The notes under the pieces are model-generated. The model searched no databases. It saw only the letters and a list, made by a program, of their open reading frames with translations, and had not been told where the DNA came from. This document shows, in pieces, positions 8,686-15,129 of a stretch of DNA of 44,792 nucleotides. Position 1 is the first letter of the stretch; each line of letters begins with the position of its first letter. The stretch comes from Thermocaproicibacter sp041859875 (lineage in GTDB: Bacteria; Bacillota; Clostridia; Oscillospirales; Acutalibacteraceae). A program made the translations under genes and the position numbers. The stretch is taken from assembly GCA_041859875.1 (NCBI GenBank), contig JBFLFY010000019.1:1-44792 (forward strand), read 5' to 3'.

Positions 8686-8714
8686 TTGAAATAAGTAAAA
8701 TACTGTTGTATAAT
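8686..8714 (+). promoter_or_regulatory. Promoter of the 8829-10126 gene pair
   Basis: TTGAAA (8686-8691), a 17-bp spacer and a perfect TATAAT (8709-8714) in AT-rich DNA. The leader of about 110 nt contains a ribosome binding site followed by the two-codon frame ATG-CAG-TAG (8765-8773). Confidence 0.75.
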
Positions 8715-8828
8715 TAGAACAAGATAATATCAATTATGAAATATTATTTAAAGGAGTGAGACCGATGCAGTAGAAACAGTGCTAATGTGTTTAAACATTA
8801 AAGCTATTTTGCAAAGGAGAATTAAGCC

Positions 8829-9524
8829 ATGAAAAGTAGAAAAAATAAATTTAGCCGTTTCTTTGTATGTGCACTTGTGTTTGCATTAATTGGAGCAATG
8901 GTTCCTTCTTTAGGGGCATCGGCTATTGCTACTTGTCCCAACAGCTCTTGCAAGCCAATAATAAGTCTTCAGCAAAGAAAACATGAGACTATAGGCGTCA
9001 AAAAACTGTCTAATATGGCAAATAATAATAGCAAATCAAAGGTAAGCAGAATAACTTACAATGACAGTATGACCAATTATGGTAATTCAGCGAGTGTGGA
9101 CAATATTTATATGTACCCTGCATATCTTAATAAGGATGGTTCACCTCATTATAATAAAGATATTTATTGTGGAGAAAGTTATTATGGGGGACAACAATTC
9201 GAAAGATATGATTTGACTCAAAATGAAAAAGAAAACGCAATTAGCAGGTTTGAAAATGTAGAAAAAGCAGTGCCAACGGGTTGGTATTATTATACTCAAT
9301 TTACACTGACTTCAGATATGCCTTTGTCAATAACATGGACAGTTAATGGTCAGAAATTGGATCCCTACATAGTGCACTCAAATAGACAATCATTATGCTT
9401 ACACTTTTATACAACACAAGACAGTAATACATGCGATGGCGACTTTGAGTATTTTGCCCCTCGAACAGGCAAAACTGGAAGTATAGGAATTACTTCATTT
9501 GACCGTTATGTGGAGGGGAAGTAA
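8829..9524 (+). CDS. Secreted protein of unknown function
   Basis: A 231-aa protein I do not recognise. It starts with a clear Sec signal peptide: basic MKSRKNKFSR, a hydrophobic core and a likely cut after ASA (about residue 32). The mature part is polar and rich in Asn, Ser, Tyr and Gly, with several Cys residues (36, 41 and later). No enzyme motif is visible. AAGGAG lies upstream of ATG 8829. The gene is clearly more AT-rich than its neighbours, including the next gene, which suggests a separate origin. It shares a transcript with the 9530 gene (5-nt gap). Confidence 0.75.
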   Translation: MKSRKNKFSRFFVCALVFALIGAMVPSLGASAIATCPNSSCKPIISLQQRKHETIGVKKLSNMANNNSKSKVSRITYNDSMTNYGNSASVDNIYMYPAYLNKDGSPHYNKDIYCGESYYGGQQFERYDLTQNEKENAISRFENVEKAVPTGWYYYTQFTLTSDMPLSITWTVNGQKLDPYIVHSNRQSLCLHFYTTQDSNTCDGDFEYFAPRTGKTGSIGITSFDRYVEGK

Positions 9525-9529
9525 AAAGA

Positions 9530-10126
9530 ATGATTATGCCAATTTCGGTACAGCGCCAGAACTATGTGGCACAGAAAGCCACAGCAAATCGTACGGGAGC
9601 AAGCTTTCAGGACTGTATGGATTCCGTCTGCACGAAGGATTCCATTGATGTTACCGGTACACCGCAGTATGACCCGGATTCGCTTCTTACTGAAGCAGGT
9701 AAAAATTCCAAAGGCGGCAAGAAATTGACGAATGTGCAGAAGCAGTATCTGCGTGATAAGTATGATCTTTCGACCCTGACGGATAGAAAGAGCGATACCC
9801 TGCTTGCAGAACTTACTAATATGGGAGTACTTTCCGACCGGGATTATCGGTTGTCTCATCTTTGCTGTGGTGAAAAAGGTATCCATATAACGGAACTTGG
9901 AGACGGAAAGAAAGATTGGAGCCATAATTTTGCAGCCGGGGTCTGGGAGTCCTTGCTGGACATGCAGCCGTTTATGGGAGCCGATGAAAAAGATGGGAAA
10001 GATTCATCTGCAGATTCAGTGTTGTATTCCTCAAAACGCCATATTTTTGATGCACTGCAAACGCTTGACCCGCAAACCTGTGGTGAAATTACCCGTACCA
10101 TAAAAGATGTTGCTTTAAGTCATTAA
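9530..10126 (+). CDS. Hypothetical protein
   Basis: A 198-aa protein I do not recognise. It has no signal peptide or membrane segment. The centre is charged and probably helical (around KLTNVQKQYLRDKYDL), and there are scattered Cys residues. A GGAGGGG overlapping the end of the preceding gene serves as ribosome binding site, and the 5-nt gap suggests translational coupling. Its base composition matches the chromosome better than the upstream secreted-protein gene does. It might be a cytoplasmic partner of that protein, but this rests on gene order only. Confidence 0.65.
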   Translation: MIMPISVQRQNYVAQKATANRTGASFQDCMDSVCTKDSIDVTGTPQYDPDSLLTEAGKNSKGGKKLTNVQKQYLRDKYDLSTLTDRKSDTLLAELTNMGVLSDRDYRLSHLCCGEKGIHITELGDGKKDWSHNFAAGVWESLLDMQPFMGADEKDGKDSSADSVLYSSKRHIFDALQTLDPQTCGEITRTIKDVALSH

Positions 10127-10136
10127 ACCCCGCATG

Positions 10137-10180
10137 AAAAAAGCCGCTGAGCCTGCAAACAGGCCTTCAGCGGCTTTTTT
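10137..10180. terminator. Bidirectional terminator
   Basis: AAAAAAGCCGCTGA (10137-10150) pairs with TCAGCGGCTTTTTT (10167-10180). A-run and T-run flank the stem on both sides, so it can serve the 9530 gene on the plus strand and the SGNH-protein operon on the minus strand. Confidence 0.85.
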
Positions 10181-10199
10181 GTCAGTTTATCTTCTGCTG

Positions 10200-11198
10200 C
10201 TAATGCTTGACGAGTTTCACGGTTTGCGGTGCTTGGCCTGAAATTTTCAGGGAATGGTTCGTGTGGTGCCGGTAAGCGAGAATCTCATTCGCAAGATCTT
10301 TCGTAACCCTTTCCGCACCTGCCGTGTTGCAGTGTGAATCATTGTTGTAGAAATATCGGCGCGGCAGGCTCCTTGTGGCAAGGTTTGTGATAATCGGCGC
10401 TTTCAGCCGGTTTGCAAGGTACTTCTGCACGTCGTTGATACTGTCGCTTCCGGGTGAAAGGGATTCATCGAGGAACGGCGGAAAAGAAACCAGAAAAGTT
10501 GCACCTCTTTGCTTGCAGTAAAGGCTGTAGTCATTCAAAAAGGCAATCATTTTCTCATCGTAATCTTTCCGTTTCAAAACGGTGTCCTGGTCACTGAATT
10601 TTATGCGTGGCCGAGGCAGGCAACCGACTCGAAAATAGATATAATTTCCCTTTTTGTCAAAAGCACGAACACTGTAAGAAGGCGTTTCCTGGTCTTGAAT
10701 ATGGCAGCAGTATTTAACCTTTTTCAGCAGGTAAGTTGGGTAGTAGCGAATCACTTTATCCCAGTCATCTAAGGTAAAACTGCGGTACATATCAAAGTGG
10801 TTTTCGCATGCGGTCAGCACAATCGAAGGGCTGAAAGAATCTTCTGTGTCGGGGACCAGTTCCAGTACCATCGTGTCACCGTGCTGTACGCTGGTTTTGG
10901 AAAGGTTCAGAATATACTGAATACTGGTGCCGGAATGAATTCCAAGCGTCTGAACCGGCTGCCTCATGATACGGCTCATTTTGGCGGCATCCAGACTGAA
11001 CGGAACGGAGGAATCCCCCATTACAACAATTTTAGGCGACCGTATGTGAGACAATGCCCGTACTTGAAGGTACAGGGCATGCTGATAAGTTTTGTTAAAC
11101 TGCTGCGGAAGGCCGAACAGGATAAAAGACGAGATTCCTCCCAGCAGGCCTGTTAAAATCAGGCAGAACAGCAGGCATTTGCGGATGAACTTTTTCAT
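10200..11198 (-). CDS. DltD-like / SGNH-fold membrane-anchored protein
   Basis: A 332-aa protein with one N-terminal membrane anchor (about residues 8-30) and an extracellular SGNH-hydrolase-like domain. The nucleophile block is VVMGDSSVPFSLD, and the C-terminal catalytic Asp/His block is visible as NNDSHCNTAGAERV. AGGAGGG directly precedes ATG 11198; a longer frame exists but has no support. It is the last gene of a four-gene operon with an adenylation enzyme, a carrier protein and an MBOAT acyltransferase. By that context it is expected to act outside the membrane in the final transfer or trimming of an acyl or D-alanyl group on a cell-surface polymer. Confidence 0.8.
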   Translation of the reverse strand: MKKFIRKCLLFCLILTGLLGGISSFILFGLPQQFNKTYQHALYLQVRALSHIRSPKIVVMGDSSVPFSLDAAKMSRIMRQPVQTLGIHSGTSIQYILNLSKTSVQHGDTMVLELVPDTEDSFSPSIVLTACENHFDMYRSFTLDDWDKVIRYYPTYLLKKVKYCCHIQDQETPSYSVRAFDKKGNYIYFRVGCLPRPRIKFSDQDTVLKRKDYDEKMIAFLNDYSLYCKQRGATFLVSFPPFLDESLSPGSDSINDVQKYLANRLKAPIITNLATRSLPRRYFYNNDSHCNTAGAERVTKDLANEILAYRHHTNHSLKISGQAPQTVKLVKH

Positions 11199-11208
11199 AC
11201 GGTCCCTC

Positions 11209-12795
11209 CTAGAACTGGAAGTAAATAAATTGCGCCGGGTCGCTGACGGCGAACACACCAAAGAAAATCACGCATAAAACAGCAGTGCAGTAAACCGTCC
11301 AGCGCAGAAGAAGCGGCTTCTGCGCGAGTGAAACACGAATTTTCCGGTTACGCTGCAGAAGGCTGACGCACAGCAGCACCCCTGTGGATAGAATCAGGAT
11401 AATCATATCTGTTTTGGAGAAGTCTTTTGTAAAGAACGAAGCGGCAGCCGCTGGCTGATAGTTTGTGAAAATCAGTTTCATAATATCCAGCGCTTTTCCG
11501 AGGCTTTCTGCACGGAATAAAATGAATCCAAGGCAAACAAGCACAAAGGTGCGCAATGTCCGGAACAGGCGAAAGCCAAATCCGGCGGTGCGAATGTGAA
11601 GTGCATTGTTGATTTTCTGGAAAAGCGGCCGGCACAGCATGGCTGCAATAATCATGACGCCATAGTAAACGCCGTACATAACATAGTGCCAGTCGGCTCC
11701 GTGCCATAAGCCGGTTGTAATCCACACAACAGCAAGCCCCAGGATAGCCGGTGCGTTTTTCCCAAAGTAAGTGCCAAAGTGCTTCCGGCAGAACTTTCCG
11801 AACCGCATTCCGCCCTTGGAAAGGCACACGGGGTAAAACAGGTAATCCCGAAACCAGGTGCCAAGTGTAATATGCCATCTGCGCCAAAATTCAGCCACAT
11901 TTTTTGAAAAATAAGGCCGGTCAAAGTTCTTGGCAAGCCGAATACCAAAAAATTGTGCTGCACCCGTGGCAATATCGACGCAACCGGAAAAGTCGGCGTA
12001 AATCTGCACCGCGTAGATAACGGCAATCAAAGCGTTCTGCAGGCCGCTGTACGACCGGTAACTCCGGTAGACCATACCCACCAGCAGCCCGGCCCGGTCT
12101 GCAATTACAACTTTTTTAAAATATCCCCACAGCATCAGCTGCAAAGCATATTTGGCGTTGTTGTAGTCAAAGTCATGCGGCTCGTAGAGCTGGGGCGCCA
12201 AGTCGCCGTAGCGGCCAATCGGCCCTTCCAGAATCTGTGGAAAAAAGCAGACAAACAGAGCAAATTTTGCAAAATTCCGCTCCGGTGGAAATTTTCCGCG
12301 GTAGACGTCAATCACATACCCCATAGCTTGAAAGGTATAAAAGGAAATGCCAAGGGGCAGAACCAGGCGAAAAACCGGAACTGCTGCCGATGAGTGGAAA
12401 AACCGCAGCAGACCGTTCAGATTGCTGCAAAAAAAGTTTGTATACTTTAAAACAGCCAATATGCCAAAGTTAGTGAGCAGAGCCGCCGCGACAATTTGCT
12501 TTTTTTGATGTTTGCAGCGCCCCCGGGCTGCTTTTTTGTCATCTTTTGCAAGGTCCGGCCCTGCAGAAGCCAGAAAAGAACGCAGGCCTTCCTCTGTTTT
12601 GCCCATCCCAAGGCCGGCAAAGTAAGCTGTAACGGTTGTGCAGAGCAGAAAAACAAAGAATTTAATTCCGGTAAACAGGTAAAATACAATGCTGACTGCA
12701 AGCAGCCAAATCCAGCGGAATTTTTTTGGCGTTGCATAATACAGCATTCCCGCGATGGGGAAGAAGAGAAAAAACTGGAACGAATTAAACGGCAT
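11209..12795 (-). CDS. MBOAT O-acyltransferase (AlgI type, DltB role)
   Basis: A 528-aa polytopic membrane protein of the MBOAT family, starting MPFNSFQFFLFFPI as AlgI-type alginate O-acetylases do. The family core is present with VAEFWRRWHITLGTWFRDY and the later active-site His in TTGLWHGADWHY. It is much longer than typical DltB (about 400 aa). It follows the carrier-protein gene by 16 nt and has GAGGACA before its ATG. In the operon it takes DltB's place, moving the acyl group from the carrier protein across the membrane. The acceptor polymer is unknown. Confidence 0.87.
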   Translation of the reverse strand: MPFNSFQFFLFFPIAGMLYYATPKKFRWIWLLAVSIVFYLFTGIKFFVFLLCTTVTAYFAGLGMGKTEEGLRSFLASAGPDLAKDDKKAARGRCKHQKKQIVAAALLTNFGILAVLKYTNFFCSNLNGLLRFFHSSAAVPVFRLVLPLGISFYTFQAMGYVIDVYRGKFPPERNFAKFALFVCFFPQILEGPIGRYGDLAPQLYEPHDFDYNNAKYALQLMLWGYFKKVVIADRAGLLVGMVYRSYRSYSGLQNALIAVIYAVQIYADFSGCVDIATGAAQFFGIRLAKNFDRPYFSKNVAEFWRRWHITLGTWFRDYLFYPVCLSKGGMRFGKFCRKHFGTYFGKNAPAILGLAVVWITTGLWHGADWHYVMYGVYYGVMIIAAMLCRPLFQKINNALHIRTAGFGFRLFRTLRTFVLVCLGFILFRAESLGKALDIMKLIFTNYQPAAAASFFTKDFSKTDMIILILSTGVLLCVSLLQRNRKIRVSLAQKPLLLRWTVYCTAVLCVIFFGVFAVSDPAQFIYFQF

Positions 12796-12811
12796 GATCT
12801 TGTCCTCTTAT

Positions 12812-13042
12812 TTAATCTTCCTTCAATCTGTTAATCATGGCTTCCATTGACGCAGCAGAATTGAAGTTTTCCGGAACAACTTCTTCTACCGGAATCGAAA
12901 CGTCAAACTCTGATTCCATTTCCGCAACGATATTAACGATGTCGAGTGAGTCCAGAATCCCCGCGTCAATCAGATCTTCACGGTTGTCTGCTTGAATGTC
13001 CGGGCGGAATTCTTTCAGTATTTTTAAAATTTCTTCTTTCAT
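12812..13042 (-). CDS. Acyl carrier protein (DltC-like)
   Basis: A 76-aa carrier protein. The phosphopantetheine attachment serine is in GILDSLDIVNIVAEME, about residue 33, with the usual Asp-Ser-Leu. Length and acidic character fit D-alanyl carrier proteins and other stand-alone ACPs. Its start overlaps the end of the adenylation gene by 4 bp, so the two are translationally coupled, which fits the enzyme loading this carrier. Confidence 0.9.
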   Translation of the reverse strand: MKEEILKILKEFRPDIQADNREDLIDAGILDSLDIVNIVAEMESEFDVSIPVEEVVPENFNSAASMEAMINRLKED

Positions 13043-14574
13043 GCTTTTGCTTCCTTTTCCGTAAGACTGTTTTTTAATAGGACACGGTCAATTTTTCCGT
13101 TGGCATTCAGCGGCATACGCTGAACTTTTACCAGCCGGTTTGGCAGCATATACTTTGGTACAAGCTGCCGAAGCCCGGTGAGAATCTGTACGTCGGTCAG
13201 GCTTTCCGATTGGTAAAACAGCACAATCTGGTTTGCCTGCTCATCGTTCACGATACACCCGGTTTCCATGCCGGGCAGCGACATCACAGCGGTTTCAATT
13301 TCACCAATTTCAATCCGGTGCCCCATGTGCTTTATCTGAAAATCTTTGCGGCAAAGGTAAATTAATTCGTTCCGTTGATTATATTTCACTAAATCGCCGG
13401 TTTTATAAATGAGTTCCGGATAATTTTTGTTCAGCGGATTCTGTACAAAAGCCTGTGCCGTTTTTTCGGGGCTGCCATAATAGCCGCGTGAGAGGCATGT
13501 CCCCCGCACGCAAAGCTCGCCGGTTTCGCCTTGTTTTGCCCGCTTGCCGTCTTCCGTGAGGACAAGAACATCGGTGTTTGCGCAAGGGAAACCAATCGGC
13601 AGTGGTTCGTCATCCGCAAATTCCCGTTCCACAGGGAAGAAGGTACAGGCGTCGGTAATTTCAGTTGGCCCGTAAAGGTTTGCATAAAAAACATCCGGCA
13701 GCATTCTGCGCCAGATGTTCAGCTGCTTGTTTGGCATAACTTCGCCGCAGAAAAGCACCTTTTCCAGATACTTTGGCAGAAGTTTTTCCAGCACACCGGA
13801 ATTTGCCACATGAATCAGAGCGGACGGAACCCAGAAAATCGTGTTGATCCTTTTTTCATTTAAATACTCCATCAACTTGATTGGGAACATAAACAATTTT
13901 TCCGGGAGAATGTACATGGAAGCTCCCGATTTCAGTGTGCAGTAAATGTCGAAAATGGAATTGTCAAAATAGAACGGAGCCTGGTTTCCAAATTTGGTGT
14001 CGACGCCAAAATGAAATGCTTCGCAGGCCCAGTCAATGTAATCCATTACGGAACGGTGGCAGATTGTCACGCCTTTTGGCATACCGGTTGAGCCAGAAGT
14101 AAACAGAACGTATAAGGGATCGGTGTCAATTTTTTTGGCAAGGGCCGCTTCAATTTTTGCGTCGTCAACAGGATGCACGGCAGCCTGCTCCATCAAAACA
14201 GTGTTTTTCTCCGTAAAACCGAGCGAGCGGGCAAGCGGTAAAAAGTCAGCCGAAGTGACAGCCACCCCAGGGTGCAGTGTTCCTACAATCTTTTCCAGGC
14301 GCGATTTCGGCGATGTCACATCAAGCGGCGTATAGAAGTTTGCACTGTACGTCACGCCGAAAAATGCCGTCAGGCAGGCGACACTTTTGGGGAGAAGAAT
14401 TACGGCGGGGACGTTGATGGTGTTCCCTGTAATGTCCAGAATGCTGGAAGCAACAGCCTTTGCCTGCTGCCTCATTTCAGCGAACGTTACGCTGGTTTTG
14501 CTGTCGGCATAGGCTACATGGTTTGGGTAGCTTTCGACAGTATTTTCCAAATAGCAAATTACATTGTTCCGCAT
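13039..14574 (-). CDS. Amino acid adenylation enzyme (DltA-like)
   Basis: A 511-aa AMP-forming ligase of DltA length. Adenylation motifs are clear: the P-loop YVLFTSGSTGMPKGV (around residue 153), NLYGPTEI, YKTGDLV, the hinge region RKDFQIKHMGHRIEIGEIE, and the C-terminal catalytic Lys in LNANGKIDR. It should activate an amino acid, D-alanine by analogy, and load it onto the carrier protein encoded next. First gene of the operon, behind a consensus promoter at 14623-14651. The substrate is inferred from the family and could be another small amino or carboxylic acid. Confidence 0.88.
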   Translation of the reverse strand: MRNNVICYLENTVESYPNHVAYADSKTSVTFAEMRQQAKAVASSILDITGNTINVPAVILLPKSVACLTAFFGVTYSANFYTPLDVTSPKSRLEKIVGTLHPGVAVTSADFLPLARSLGFTEKNTVLMEQAAVHPVDDAKIEAALAKKIDTDPLYVLFTSGSTGMPKGVTICHRSVMDYIDWACEAFHFGVDTKFGNQAPFYFDNSIFDIYCTLKSGASMYILPEKLFMFPIKLMEYLNEKRINTIFWVPSALIHVANSGVLEKLLPKYLEKVLFCGEVMPNKQLNIWRRMLPDVFYANLYGPTEITDACTFFPVEREFADDEPLPIGFPCANTDVLVLTEDGKRAKQGETGELCVRGTCLSRGYYGSPEKTAQAFVQNPLNKNYPELIYKTGDLVKYNQRNELIYLCRKDFQIKHMGHRIEIGEIETAVMSLPGMETGCIVNDEQANQIVLFYQSESLTDVQILTGLRQLVPKYMLPNRLVKVQRMPLNANGKIDRVLLKNSLTEKEAKA

Positions 14575-14622
14575 AAAGCCGAACCTTTCTTTCCTAAATT
14601 AAAGTATATTCCAAATAGATAG

Positions 14623-14651
14623 ATTATAGGTTTCCACTTATTACTTGTCAA
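14623..14651 (-). promoter_or_regulatory. Consensus promoter of the Dlt-like operon
   Basis: On the minus strand TTGACA, a 17-bp spacer and TATAAT, a perfect sigma-A match, about 50 nt upstream of the adenylation gene. This predicts strong transcription unless a regulator intervenes. Confidence 0.85.
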
Positions 14652-14662
14652 TTCAATTCGCA

Positions 14663-14688
14663 TAATTGTAACTATTATTTTACAATTA
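14663..14688. promoter_or_regulatory. Inverted repeat upstream of the Dlt-like promoter
   Basis: A 9-bp perfect dyad, TAATTGTAA (14663-14671) with TTACAATTA (14680-14688), just upstream of the -35 box. The position suits an activator or an upstream regulator site. The binding protein is unknown. Confidence 0.45.
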
Positions 14689-14736
14689 CAATATTTTCAT
14701 AATATTAGTAAAGACTGTAAAAAATAATGGAAAAAT

Positions 14737-14835
14737 ATGTATTATTATTATGCGCCGGGCGGCTTGTACGATGGCTTTCAAGAGATGCTTCTGCTTTTTA
14801 TAAAGGGTGCAGCAGATGAAACCGTATGCGATTAA
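14737..14835 (+). CDS. Candidate small protein, 32 aa
   Basis: A short frame starting MYYYYAPGGLYDGF and ending in TAA at 14835, rich in Tyr and Gly at the start and hydrophobic in the middle. It stands out as a GC-richer island in an otherwise AT-rich 540-bp intergenic stretch (14575-15129). The upstream TGGAAAA is a weak ribosome binding site. It could also be a gene remnant. Confidence 0.3.
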   Translation: MYYYYAPGGLYDGFQEMLLLFIKGAADETVCD

Positions 14836-14978
14836 TGTTACAGAATTGTTATTTGAAATTTCGACTCAGAAGGAAAAACACTATGGCCCAGCAGCAATAA
14901 CATGATAAAAGTTGGCTGCAGGCACAAAGCACAGAATTAATAAATAGGAAAAGGTTTGTCTGTGGGAAACGATTAGGG

Positions 14979-15007
14979 TTGAATAATGTTATATTATAGG
15001 ATATACT
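14979..15007 (+). promoter_or_regulatory. Likely promoter of the SH3/lysozyme gene
   Basis: TTGAAT (14979-14984), a 17-bp spacer and TATACT (15002-15007). It gives a leader of about 115 nt before the GTG start at 15130. Other AT-rich hexamers lie nearby, so the choice is not certain. Confidence 0.5.
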
Positions 15008-15129
15008 GAATTTATAATATGGTATAGGAAGCAATAGGCAACACGATATACATACCGTATTATTAGTACACGCTTATACCTTAATTAATCAACCTTAGAG
15101 AAATAATTTATAAAAATGGGGAGTGAACG

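Noticed and set aside
10200..14574. Canonical dltABCD operon
   Set aside because: Gene order and the AlgI-type MBOAT differ, so only Dlt-like is claimed.
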